From: Eubacteriales bacterium
Lineage (GTDB): Bacteria > Bacillota > Clostridia > Saccharofermentanales > UBA5734
DNA length: 32,819 nucleotides
Direction: 5' to 3'
Assembly: GCA_028695145.1 (NCBI GenBank)
Contig: JAQVJP010000015.1
Span: 1 to 32,819 of the forward strand
Shown: piece after piece, positions 8,209 to 15,760 of the stretch
How the letters are laid out: the number at the start of each line of letters is the position of its first letter
Position numbering within the stretch: position 1 is the first letter of the stretch
The notes under the pieces: generated by a model
Databases searched by the model: none
What the model was told of the DNA's origin: nothing
Seen by the model: only the letters and a program-made list of their open reading frames with translations
Position numbers and translations under genes: made by a program

Positions 8209-9400
8209 TATGATAACAAAACCTAAGTCTGATGATAGTGCTGTAGCCGCGATAATGAAATCAGTACGCGGTAATATTCGTCAATACACCATGATTATCG
8301 CTCTGGTAGTAATCTGGCTAATATTCCAGATTCTGACCGGCAACTTCCTGACTGCTCGTAATCTGACAAATCTGCTGACACAGAGCTCAGTAGTAGGAAT
8401 CGCGGCCTGTGGTATCGTGCTGGTCATGGTTGCCGGCCATATCGATCTGTCAATCGGATCTTTTGTCGGGCTGACTGGTGCGATAGCGGCCAATATGCTG
8501 GTTAAGCAGAATCTTAACGTCTGGTTAGCTCTTGCTATAACTCTGCTATGTGGACTGGCGCTTGGTTGCTGGCAAGGCTTCTGGATCGCTTATCGTCAAG
8601 TGCCTGCTTTTATCGTTACACTAGCTGGTATGCTGATGTTCCGCGGTGGCGTTATTGGAGTTACCGGCAGTTTGTCACTGTCGCCTAATAATGAGATTTT
8701 TCGTGCGATTGGTCAGAATTACCTGCCAAATATCATACCGGATGCTGGTATGAATATAACAGCTCTGCTGATAGGTGCCATCTGTCTTGTGATTTATTGG
8801 ATCATGACCTTCCGCAGCAGAGCTGCCAGAATTTCTTATGGCTTCCAAACTTTGAGTTTCCCGATCTTCATGGTGAAGACTCTGGTTATCAGCGGCGTCA
8901 TAGTGGGTATCTCTTTTGTCCTGGCATCATTTCGCGGTGTACCTTATCTGGCCTTGATTCTCGGGCTTACGGTAATAGCTTTTACCATTATTTCCACGAA
9001 GACAGCGTTTGGCCGACATGTTTACGCAATCGGCGGCAATAAGGACGCGGCTGTTTTGTCAGGCATCAATATCAAGAAGACAAATTTTACGATTTTTGTG
9101 CTGATGGGTCTGGTGACAACAATAGCCGGTATCTGCTACGCGTCTCGCCTTAACGCGGCTGCTATTTCCGGTGGACAAAGCATGGAAATGGATGTCATTG
9201 CTTCGGCTATTATTGGTGGTACTTCAACTCTTGGTGGTGAGGGTACAATTATCGGTGCTATAATCGGCGCGCTTGTTATGGCCAGTCTTGACAACGGCAT
9301 GTCGCTCTATGGGCTTGGTTCTTTTGAACAGTATCTGGTAAAAGGTACCGTACTGCTGCTGGCTGTCTGGGTTGATATCGCCACCAGAAAAAAAGGCTGA
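8198..9400 (+). CDS. xylH: Xylose ABC transporter permease XylH
   Basis: Integral membrane permease of the BPD_transp_2 (RbsC/XylH) family, 400 residues with about 10 hydrophobic segments from residue 32 onward, forming the pentose channel. Conserved stretches shared with E. coli XylH include VPAFIVTLAGMLMFRG, TAFGRHVYAIGGN, LSGINIKKT, a GGTSTLGGEGTI loop and the C-terminal MASLDNGMSLYG plus VKGTVLLLAVWVDIATRKKG. The start at 8198 lies inside the end of xylG with GGAGGT about 11 bases upstream; a second in-frame ATG at 8210 is possible and would abut the xylG stop instead. This is the last gene of the importer; a hairpin terminator lies about 145 bases downstream. Confidence 0.94.
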   Translation: MKADMITKPKSDDSAVAAIMKSVRGNIRQYTMIIALVVIWLIFQILTGNFLTARNLTNLLTQSSVVGIAACGIVLVMVAGHIDLSIGSFVGLTGAIAANMLVKQNLNVWLALAITLLCGLALGCWQGFWIAYRQVPAFIVTLAGMLMFRGGVIGVTGSLSLSPNNEIFRAIGQNYLPNIIPDAGMNITALLIGAICLVIYWIMTFRSRAARISYGFQTLSFPIFMVKTLVISGVIVGISFVLASFRGVPYLALILGLTVIAFTIISTKTAFGRHVYAIGGNKDAAVLSGINIKKTNFTIFVLMGLVTTIAGICYASRLNAAAISGGQSMEMDVIASAIIGGTSTLGGEGTIIGAIIGALVMASLDNGMSLYGLGSFEQYLVKGTVLLLAVWVDIATRKKG

Positions 9401-9407
9401 TAAGCCT

Positions 9408-9483
9408 TGTTAATACAGTGATATCGACGGTTTTGCCGAGAAAATATTGTCGGTTATCCAGTTTTAATATGACTGTATTAACA
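9408..9483. repeat. 12-bp perfect inverted repeat enclosing 52 bases
   Basis: TGTTAATACAGT (9408-9419) and ACTGTATTAACA (9472-9483) are exact reverse complements. The outer repeat starts TG and ends CA, and it is preceded by a small hairpin AAGGCT-GATA-AGCCTT (9393-9408) that spans the xylH stop codon. No target-site duplication is obvious at the ends. It could be a 3' UTR structure of the xyl mRNA or a tiny non-autonomous element; the sequence alone does not decide. Confidence 0.6.
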
Positions 9484-9543
9484 GTATAATTATCATTGTG
9501 AAATAGACCTGAATTGGTCTGTTCCAAGCTCCCCTTAAGCAGA

Positions 9544-9597
9544 GAGAAGACCTGTGCCGCGGATCTGTTCCATCCGTGCAGGGTCTTTTCTCATTTT
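9544..9597 (+). terminator. Long hairpin terminator after xylH
   Basis: GAGAAGACC (9544-9552) pairs with GGTCTTTTCTC (9582-9592, one unpaired or bulged region), and an inner GCGGAT/ATCCGT stem extends the hairpin. A short T-rich run follows (TCATTTTCG). This is a convincing intrinsic terminator for the xyl operon, 145 bases after the xylH stop codon. Confidence 0.75.
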
Positions 9598-9688
9598 CGT
9601 ATATTTGTGATAATGGATGTTAGTTGGAGTAGTTTAACTTAAGTTTCGGTTGGACTATGCAATTGATAATAATTAGTGGGGTGTGATT

Positions 9689-10336
9689 ATGTGCGGCAGG
9701 TACTATATCGGCAGTGAAGATGATTCACTGGAAATCAGGCAGATCCTGACTGAGCTTAATAAGCGTTATCAGGAACGTAATCTGCCGCTTAATCTGGCAC
9801 GTGGTGAGATATTTCCGACACAGGAAGTGCCGGTGCTGCTTGCCGAATCTGATGAAGCTATTTATTCTCTTGCCTCTGTTAATGGAGTCAAACCTGTGGC
9901 CATGTCATGGGGATTCCCGGCGCCAGGTGGTAAGCGGCAGAGTATTATTAACGCACGCTGTGAAACAGCTTCTGTTAAGCCCATGTTTCGCACTTCGGTT
10001 GAAAAGAGCAGATTGCTTGTTCCGGCAAGTGCCTACTTCGAATGGCAGAAAATGCCAGATGGCAGTAAACAGAAAATGCGCATCACATCTAATGAAGATG
10101 AGCTTCTCCTTATGGCCGGTCTCTGGCGCTTGTTTACGAATAGTAAAGGTGAGCGATTGCTGGCTTTTGTTATTCTTACAAGACCGGCTACAAGTGAAAT
10201 GACACAAATACATGAGCGCATGCCGCTGATCCTAAACTCTGATTTATCTGAACTCTGGCTGCATGACTTGGAAGCAGCACAAAAAATGCTCGCGGAGCCG
10301 CCGGGTGTAGAATTGTCCGCGCAGGCTGTAAGATAA
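9689..10336 (+). CDS. SRAP-domain protein (YedK/HMCES family), abasic-site DNA-protein crosslinker
   Basis: A 215-residue SOS response-associated peptidase-like protein. The family forms a stable thiazolidine crosslink between its N-terminal cysteine and abasic sites in single-stranded DNA, protecting them during replication. The sequence starts MCGRYY, giving the essential Cys2 once Met is removed, and has the active-site residues Asn88 (INARCET), Glu118 (AYFEW) and His175 (IHERMPLIL). The start was set at ATG 9689 because a GTG two codons earlier (9683) would bury the cysteine and inactivate the enzyme; GTGGGG (9676-9681) serves as ribosome binding site. It has about 290 bases of non-coding sequence before it and 76 after it, so it may be monocistronic. 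A dyad AACTTAAGTT (9636-9645) lies upstream but is not a good LexA box. The gene is single-copy in this window. Confidence 0.94.
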   Translation: MCGRYYIGSEDDSLEIRQILTELNKRYQERNLPLNLARGEIFPTQEVPVLLAESDEAIYSLASVNGVKPVAMSWGFPAPGGKRQSIINARCETASVKPMFRTSVEKSRLLVPASAYFEWQKMPDGSKQKMRITSNEDELLLMAGLWRLFTNSKGERLLAFVILTRPATSEMTQIHERMPLILNSDLSELWLHDLEAAQKMLAEPPGVELSAQAVR

Positions 10337-10346
10337 TCATTTTTTG

Positions 10347-10373
10347 TGATATTATGACAAACGGATATCGTTT
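10347..10373 (+). promoter_or_regulatory. Candidate extended -10 promoter with adjoining dyad
   Basis: TGATATTAT (10347-10355) is an extended -10 element without a good -35. Directly downstream, AAACG-GATAT-CGTTT (10359-10373) is an imperfect dyad where a repressor could sit on the start point. It precedes the YfhO-family gene. The call is weak and rests on pattern only. Confidence 0.35.
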
Positions 10374-10412
10374 AAGATACGCTGAGTGAATAATATCGAG
10401 GAGAAACCGGCT

Positions 10413-13121
10413 ATGTCATCGTGGTTCAGTACTTGGAGAGCAGGCTTCAGTCTTAAGAAAACTCTAAAAAAACGGCGTTTTATACTGCTGTCGTTTTTTA
10501 TTCCCTTCTTCATCTTGCTTCTGGCTTATGCCAGTCGAGGCATTTTTCCTTTTGGCAACAGAAATCTGTTGACAATAGATTTATTCCATCAATATGCGCC
10601 TTTTATTGCCGAGCTTAAAGAAAAACTTGCAGGCGCGGAGAGTATATTCTATAGCTGGTCCGGAGGTTTGGGAACTAATTTCTACGCCTTATTTGCTTAT
10701 TATCTGGCCAGTCCTCTTAATCTTCTGACTATATTGTTCCCGGCATCCGGTTTAACAGAGGCTATATTGTTTCTTACTCTGGTAAAAGTCGGTCTCTCGG
10801 GTGCTTGCTTCTATTTGTTCCTGCGCGGGACTTATGGTCGTGAAGGACACTATGCTGTGGCTTTTGCCAGTATGTATGCGTTGTCAGCTTATGTACTGTC
10901 ATATTCCTGGAATATTATGTGGCTTGACGGCATATATCTGCTACCGCTTATTATGCTTGGTCTTGTACAGTTGCTGCGAGATGATCGATATATGCTATAT
11001 ACGATTAGTCTGGCGCTGATGATAGCAAGTAATTACTACATCGCCTTCTTTGTTTGCTTGTTCACTGTGCTCTATTTCCCGGTTCTGCTGCTGCGCTATC
11101 AATCGGTACGTAGATTCCCTGCTATGATAATGAAGATAGTGCAGTTTGGATTTTTCTCACTTATGGGTGGCGGCCTTGCCAGTGTGATGTTGCTGCCAAC
11201 GTATATGTCATTGAAGTTAACGTCGGCAGCCGGTGACAAATTTCCTACTTCCATAACTCATTATTTTGACTTGTTTGATTACCTCGGGCAGCATCTGATG
11301 CTGCCGGCACCGACTATTCGCGATGGTATGCCGAATATGTATGCCGGATTACTGGCGATTATACTTGTGCCGCTGTTTTTCTTATCGAAACGCATCTGCC
11401 TGCGAGAGAAGTTTGGACATATAATCCTGATTCTCGTAATGATTCTGAGCTTCAATATTAATGTGCTTAATTTTATCTGGCATGGTATGCATTTCCCCAA
11501 TCAGCTTCCTTATAGGAATTCTTTTGTCTATGTTTTCTTGATTCTGGCGATGCTCTATCCTCTTACCGGATGGATCAGGGAAATAAAAGGCCGTGCGATC
11601 GGCGCTGTTTGTCTTGGCTTGATGTTGATAACCTTGCTTAATCAGAAGCTTAATGAAACAGAACCGTCTGTCCAGAGCATATATATTACTATTCTATTTC
11701 TGGCTATATATGCTGCTGTGCTTACCCTCGATAGAGTTCGCCGTCTTAGCCGGCGCGATATGGCGCGAGCTGTGCTGCTGCTGGTGACTGCTGAACTGCT
11801 GGTGAATACTCTGCTGATGGTTCACGAAATCGATAGTAATGAACATTATTCTTCACGCGAGGGTTATGCCAGTGGTGTACAGGTTGAGGCCATTCGTGAT
11901 GCCATAGACAAGATTGAGAAGGAAGAAAATGATTTGTTCTGGCGCATGGAGATACTGCAGCCGAAGACAACAAACGATCCGTATCTTTATGGGTTCAAAG
12001 GTTTGTCTCTGTTCGCTTCAACTGCTGCCGAGCAGCCGGTAAAAATGTTCCAGAATCTTGGTTTTCACAGCAATGGTATTAATAGTTATAAATATGAAGG
12101 ATCGACGCTGGTTCTCGATTCGCTGCTTGGTGTGCGTTACCTTGTGCGCCGCGGCAGTACGGTTGCTGTTGATGAGCAGATGCGTCAGCTTGTAGAGCAG
12201 AATGATCAGCTCTCAGTGTATAAGAATTCATATGCTCTGCCCGTGGGTTATCTTGGCACAGAAGCACTTGAATCCTGGAAGAGCGCCCCCGGTAATCCTC
12301 TTGACGCACAGAACAGGCTGGTTGAGGCACTTGGTGGTCTGCCTGAGGTTATGATGCCTGTTGATCAGCAGCAGGCCGTGCATGAGAATATGACTCTTGA
12401 TCTGAGCGGAACCAACACATACAGGTACACTCGCTCCGATACCGGTCAGAAGTCAACTGCCCGCATTCAAGTGATAAATCCTGTCGCCCAGAATCTCTAT
12501 ATCTATCTCAAAGTCACAGCGAATCATCCTCAAGAGGGATATGTTCTGATAGATGGTGAGAGAATTAGCTTCAATGCCAGACGATCTACCATGGTCGATC
12601 TTGGATATGTCCAAGCTGATGCCAATATCGAGTTCAACCTGATTTTTGATACCAGTGCTCCAAAAGACAGTCAATTCGAGTTTTACAGCTACGCGCTCGA
12701 TGTACAGGCTTTTGAACAGTCGATGGAATTAATATCCAGACAAGGACTTACTGTTACGGATATCAGCTCCAGAAAACTTGAGGGAACGGTGACAACCGAT
12801 CGTGATGGTGTTTTTCTGATGACTATTCCTTATGATACCGGCTGGCAGGTAAGAGTTGATGGCAAGAAAACTGAATCTTATGCTATAGATGATGGTTTCC
12901 TGGCGTTCCGTCTTGATGCCGGTAATCATGAGATTACTCTAAAATATACACCGCCCTGGTTTACCGTCAGTCTGCTGATTTCACTTGGTTCAGTAATCCT
13001 GCTACTAATTATCTATCGTCTGCCCGGTGGCCCCGGCAGCAAAAGACGTTTTGGTCTGCCGGTTATTTTCCGTGAATGGCAGATTGTTGAAACCAAAGAT
13101 GAAGAAATTGATAATATCTGA
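10413..13121 (+). CDS. YfhO-family multi-pass membrane protein (GT-C-like)
   Basis: A 902-residue integral membrane protein of the YfhO family, whose Bacillus member is needed for glycosylation of lipoteichoic acid. A basic N-terminus is followed by TM1, an extracytoplasmic loop with the hallmark TIDLFHQYAPF (near residues 45-60), then SGGLGTNFYALFAYYLASPLN and roughly a dozen hydrophobic helices to about residue 490. A long soluble extracytoplasmic region (about 490-850) with beta-rich character follows and a last TM (FTVSLLISLGSVILLLIIY) leads to a short basic tail. The start was placed at ATG 10413, which has GAGGAG 9 bases upstream (10398-10403); an in-frame GTG at 10386 lacks a site. Expected role: transfer or flipping of sugar units onto envelope polymers; the actual substrate here is unknown. 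It stands alone between SRAP and desulfoferrodoxin genes. Confidence 0.88.
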   Translation: MSSWFSTWRAGFSLKKTLKKRRFILLSFFIPFFILLLAYASRGIFPFGNRNLLTIDLFHQYAPFIAELKEKLAGAESIFYSWSGGLGTNFYALFAYYLASPLNLLTILFPASGLTEAILFLTLVKVGLSGACFYLFLRGTYGREGHYAVAFASMYALSAYVLSYSWNIMWLDGIYLLPLIMLGLVQLLRDDRYMLYTISLALMIASNYYIAFFVCLFTVLYFPVLLLRYQSVRRFPAMIMKIVQFGFFSLMGGGLASVMLLPTYMSLKLTSAAGDKFPTSITHYFDLFDYLGQHLMLPAPTIRDGMPNMYAGLLAIILVPLFFLSKRICLREKFGHIILILVMILSFNINVLNFIWHGMHFPNQLPYRNSFVYVFLILAMLYPLTGWIREIKGRAIGAVCLGLMLITLLNQKLNETEPSVQSIYITILFLAIYAAVLTLDRVRRLSRRDMARAVLLLVTAELLVNTLLMVHEIDSNEHYSSREGYASGVQVEAIRDAIDKIEKEENDLFWRMEILQPKTTNDPYLYGFKGLSLFASTAAEQPVKMFQNLGFHSNGINSYKYEGSTLVLDSLLGVRYLVRRGSTVAVDEQMRQLVEQNDQLSVYKNSYALPVGYLGTEALESWKSAPGNPLDAQNRLVEALGGLPEVMMPVDQQQAVHENMTLDLSGTNTYRYTRSDTGQKSTARIQVINPVAQNLYIYLKVTANHPQEGYVLIDGERISFNARRSTMVDLGYVQADANIEFNLIFDTSAPKDSQFEFYSYALDVQAFEQSMELISRQGLTVTDISSRKLEGTVTTDRDGVFLMTIPYDTGWQVRVDGKKTESYAIDDGFLAFRLDAGNHEITLKYTPPWFTVSLLISLGSVILLLIIYRLPGGPGSKRRFGLPVIFREWQIVETKDEEIDNI

Positions 13122-13127
13122 TATAAT
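13119..13127 (+). promoter_or_regulatory. Extended -10 promoter for the desulfoferrodoxin gene
   Basis: TGATATAAT (13119-13127) is a perfect extended -10 that starts on the stop codon of the YfhO-family gene and lies 58 bases before the desulfoferrodoxin start. No matching -35 hexamer is apparent, as is common for extended -10 promoters. Confidence 0.5.
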
Positions 13128-13184
13128 TACAGGCAGAGACGCGCCGCGTAAGCGGTGAAAATTAGAAAACTGGAGGTAATAATC

Positions 13185-13562
13185 ATGGCAACAAAAGACT
13201 TCTATCGCTGCAGCATTTGTGGAAATATCGTGGGTATGATTGAGGACGGCGGTGGTGAGCTTGTCTGCTGCGGTCAGCCTATGGATCTGCTTAAGGCTAA
13301 CACAACTGATGCCGCTACAGAAAAACATGTACCAGTACTGGTAAAAGAAGGCAACACGCTGCAAGTCAATGTCGGCAGTGTTGATCATCCTATGGTAGAC
13401 GAGCATTATATCCAGTGGATTTGTGTTGTACAGGGCAATCGCACACAACGCGCCGCTCTTAAACCAGGAGAAGCTCCTAAGGCAGAATTTGTCATTGGTG
13501 ACGGACCTGTTACTGTGTATGAGTACTGCAATCTACATGGATTGTGGAAAGCTGAAATGTAA
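13185..13562 (+). CDS. dfx: Desulfoferrodoxin (two-iron superoxide reductase)
   Basis: Cytoplasmic oxygen-defence enzyme of anaerobes that reduces superoxide to hydrogen peroxide without making oxygen, usually with electrons from rubredoxin. The 125-residue chain has the N-terminal desulforedoxin domain with the four iron ligands Cys9, Cys12, Cys28 and Cys29 (CSIC and CC), then the catalytic domain with His48, His68, His74, Cys115 and His118 (EKHVP, DHPM, EHYIQW, YCNLHG). All ligands for both iron centres are present, making it a 2Fe-SOR. The ATG at 13185 was preferred to an upstream in-frame GTG (13155) because GGAGG (13172-13176) sits 8 bases before it and the protein then begins as the family does. 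It is flanked by its own promoter and a terminator, so it is probably monocistronic. Confidence 0.96.
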   Translation: MATKDFYRCSICGNIVGMIEDGGGELVCCGQPMDLLKANTTDAATEKHVPVLVKEGNTLQVNVGSVDHPMVDEHYIQWICVVQGNRTQRAALKPGEAPKAEFVIGDGPVTVYEYCNLHGLWKAEM

Positions 13563-13620
13563 GCAAGGTTTTTGCTTCTGCCGGTTTTTTGCCGGTAGAT
13601 AATTTCAATTGTTATCTGAG

Positions 13621-13657
13621 CCGCTTCTATTCTGTGATGGGATGGAAGCGGTTTTTT
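13621..13657 (+). terminator. Intrinsic terminator after desulfoferrodoxin gene
   Basis: CCGCTTC (13621-13627) pairs with GAAGCGG (13645-13651), followed by TTTTTT (13652-13657). It ends only a couple of bases before the -35 of the next promoter, isolating the desulfoferrodoxin gene from the regulator-lysA operon. Confidence 0.85.
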
Positions 13658-13658
13658 C

Positions 13659-13687
13659 TTGACAAAATCAAGAAATTTTTTTATAGT
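13659..13687 (+). promoter_or_regulatory. Sigma-A promoter for the TrmB-lysA operon
   Basis: TTGACA (13659-13664), a 17-base spacer and TATAGT (13682-13687) give a near-consensus housekeeping promoter, 32 bases before the TrmB-family start codon. Expected transcription start is near 13693-13695. Confidence 0.8.
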
Positions 13688-13705
13688 GTTCCTAAATAGA
13701 ACCAC
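13686..13705. promoter_or_regulatory. Dyad over the start point, candidate operator of the TrmB-type regulator
   Basis: GTGTTCCTAAATAGAACCAC shows dyad symmetry (7 of 10 positions pair between the half sites; core GTTC-N7-GAAC). It begins at the end of the -10 box and covers the expected start of transcription, a classic position for autorepression by the regulator encoded next. The link to that protein is inferred. Confidence 0.45.
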
Positions 13706-13719
13706 TAAAGGAGGCATAA

Positions 13720-14445
13720 ATGCAGCTGATTGATCGATTGATGTCTGTCGGACTTGGCCGGCATGAAGCGGAGCTCTATGTACTACTTCATCGTGAAGGC
13801 CCGATGACAGGGTATGAAGCGGCAAAACATTCTGGCATATCTCGATCTAATGCTTATCCTGCACTGTCTTCATTGGCTGAAAAAGGCGCGGCTTGGGTTA
13901 TTGCCGGAGATGTTCAAAAATATATGGCAGTACCGGCTGAGGATTTTTGCCGAAGTAAAAAACGCCAGTTTAATGAGCTGCTTGACTGGATTGAACAGAA
14001 TATGCCTCTGCATAAGCAGAGCGCTGAACCCTTCGTCACTATTACGGGCAGAGATAATATTTTGAATCAGGTTCGAAATTTAATAAATCAAGCTAAGCTG
14101 CGAGTATATGCTGCCTTAGATAGTGAGCTTACCGATGAGCTGTTAAATGAACTAACAGCGGCTGTGGAGAGAGATCTGAAGGTTGTATTGATTACGGAAA
14201 ATAGACCAGATATCAATGGTCTCATATATTATCAAGGTCAGAGAAAACCTGGGCAAATCAGACTGATTACGGATTCAGAACAGGTAATGACCGGTGAACT
14301 GTCAGCGGATAGTGAACCAATGTGTCTCTTTTCCAAAAATCAGGCACTGGTTACTCTTTTTAAAGAAGCAATGATGAATGAAATGGCTCTGCTTGAATTA
14401 ACTGGTAAGAGCAGAAAAACTGATCAGGAAAGGGAGAAAAAATGA
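13720..14445 (+). CDS. TrmB-family transcriptional regulator
   Basis: Cytoplasmic DNA-binding regulator of 241 residues. Residues 1-75 form the TrmB winged helix (LGRHEAELYVLLHREGPMTG, then the recognition helix region ISRSNAYPALSSLAEKG), and about 103-230 resemble the phospholipase-D-like C-terminal domain found in TrmB proteins (FVTITGRDNILNQVRNLI onward), which usually serves as the effector part. The family is best known from archaeal sugar control. Here the stop codon overlaps the start of lysA (ATGATGA at 14442), so the two proteins are made together. AGGAGG (13710-13715) gives a strong start. The operon context suggests control of lysine/diaminopimelate metabolism, but the effector cannot be read from the sequence. 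Confidence 0.88.
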   Translation: MQLIDRLMSVGLGRHEAELYVLLHREGPMTGYEAAKHSGISRSNAYPALSSLAEKGAAWVIAGDVQKYMAVPAEDFCRSKKRQFNELLDWIEQNMPLHKQSAEPFVTITGRDNILNQVRNLINQAKLRVYAALDSELTDELLNELTAAVERDLKVVLITENRPDINGLIYYQGQRKPGQIRLITDSEQVMTGELSADSEPMCLFSKNQALVTLFKEAMMNEMALLELTGKSRKTDQEREKK

Positions 14446-15695
14446 TGAAAACTAATTCTTATACCCACGATATTGATTTTTTTGGCAATCTTAATCCGCA
14501 GGAGCTTGTTGAAAAATATGGCAGTCCACTATATGTTTACAGCGAGAAAATATTCCGTGAGCGCTGCAAAGAAATGCAGCAGCTGATCCAGGGAAAACCT
14601 TTTACTTCCAATTATTCGATCAAAGCTAATAGTAATCTTACGTTGCTGAAAATAGCTCGTGAGGAAGGAATGTACGCTGATGCTATGTCTCCGGGTGAGA
14701 TTTTGATACTGGAAAAAGCCGGTTTCAGTTCGGAGCAGATCTTTTTTGTGCCAAATAATGTCAGTGAAGATGAGATGCGTTTCGCCATAGAGCGCGATAT
14801 TCTTATCAGCTGCGATTCGCTGGATCAGGTTGAGACTCTCGGCAGAATTAATCACGGCGGACGTCTTGCGGTTAGAATAAATCCCGGTGTAGGAGCAGGA
14901 CATCATGAGAAGGTTGTAACTGCCGGCAAGAAGACCAAATTTGGTATCGGCATGGATAAAACTGATGAGTTACAGAAGCTGCTTGATAAATATGATCTGC
15001 ATCTTGAGGGGATCAATCAGCATATCGGCTCTCTCTTCATGGAGCCGGGACCGTACCTGGAAGCCGCCAGACATTTCCTTAATCTTGCGTCACGTTTCAA
15101 AGAATTGAAGCTCATTGATTTCGGCGGCGGATTTGGCATACCTTATCATAAGCTGGAAGGACAGGAACGTCTTGATCTGAAAAAACTCAGCGTTGATTTA
15201 TCAAATCTTGTCGGTGAATTTGCCGCAGAATATGGCCGTGAAGTTCTTTTCAAAGCTGAGCCAGGCCGCTATGTAGCTGCGGAGTGCGGTGTGTTACTGG
15301 GTCAAGTCCATGCTCTTAAGGAAAACGGCGGCGCAGAATATGTCGGTACAGATCTCGGCTTCAATACTCTGGCAAGACCTGTAATGTACGACTCTTGGCA
15401 TGATATAGAAATATGGCATGACGGCAAACCTTCAACCGCCGAATCTGTCCCGCAAACTGTCGTGGGTAACATCTGTGAGAGTGGTGATATCCTGGCAAAA
15501 GACCGTGTTCTGCCTCGTGCTTATGCCGGTGATATCATTGCGGTACTTGATGCAGGCGCTTATGGCTACTCTATGAGTTCGAACTATAATAACCGATTAC
15601 GTCCTGCTGAAATTCTGATTGCCAGTGATGGAACCGATCGCTTGATTCGCCGTCGCGATACTTATGAAGATCTCTTTCGCCAGTTTGATGTTTGA
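14442..15695 (+). CDS. lysA: Diaminopimelate decarboxylase
   Basis: PLP-dependent fold-type III enzyme that decarboxylates meso-diaminopimelate to L-lysine, the last step of lysine synthesis. The 417-residue chain shows the PLP lysine Lys61 (NYSIKANSN), the HIGS motif (194-197), the glycine-rich phosphate loop around FGGGFG (227-232), EPGR (273-276), the active-site Cys345 (NICESGD) and Tyr374 (GAYGYSMSSNYN). Length is normal for LysA. The start overlaps the TrmB gene stop; a second ATG follows immediately at 14445 and either could be used. The site AGGGAG sits about 8 bases upstream. No lysine riboswitch is seen before the operon, consistent with control by the coupled regulator instead. Ornithine/arginine decarboxylases of the same fold are less likely given the full DAPDC motif set. 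Confidence 0.92.
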   Translation: MMKTNSYTHDIDFFGNLNPQELVEKYGSPLYVYSEKIFRERCKEMQQLIQGKPFTSNYSIKANSNLTLLKIAREEGMYADAMSPGEILILEKAGFSSEQIFFVPNNVSEDEMRFAIERDILISCDSLDQVETLGRINHGGRLAVRINPGVGAGHHEKVVTAGKKTKFGIGMDKTDELQKLLDKYDLHLEGINQHIGSLFMEPGPYLEAARHFLNLASRFKELKLIDFGGGFGIPYHKLEGQERLDLKKLSVDLSNLVGEFAAEYGREVLFKAEPGRYVAAECGVLLGQVHALKENGGAEYVGTDLGFNTLARPVMYDSWHDIEIWHDGKPSTAESVPQTVVGNICESGDILAKDRVLPRAYAGDIIAVLDAGAYGYSMSSNYNNRLRPAEILIASDGTDRLIRRRDTYEDLFRQFDV

Positions 15696-15717
15696 TTAGT
15701 AGATCACCTGGAAAATT

Positions 15718-15726
15718 TGCTATAAT
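15718..15726 (+). promoter_or_regulatory. Extended -10 promoter before the dCMP deaminase gene
   Basis: TGCTATAAT (15718-15726) is a consensus extended -10. The -35 region is poor. It lies 35 bases before the start codon and within the 65-base gap after lysA, so the deaminase has its own transcription. Confidence 0.6.
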
Positions 15727-15760
15727 CTCTATAAAAGGGTTATAGGAGTGGAGGTTTAAT

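Noticed and set aside
9636-9645. AACTTAAGTT as a LexA box for the SRAP gene
   Set aside because: It keeps only the half-site spacing; the flanking G/C and the RNRY core of the consensus do not match.
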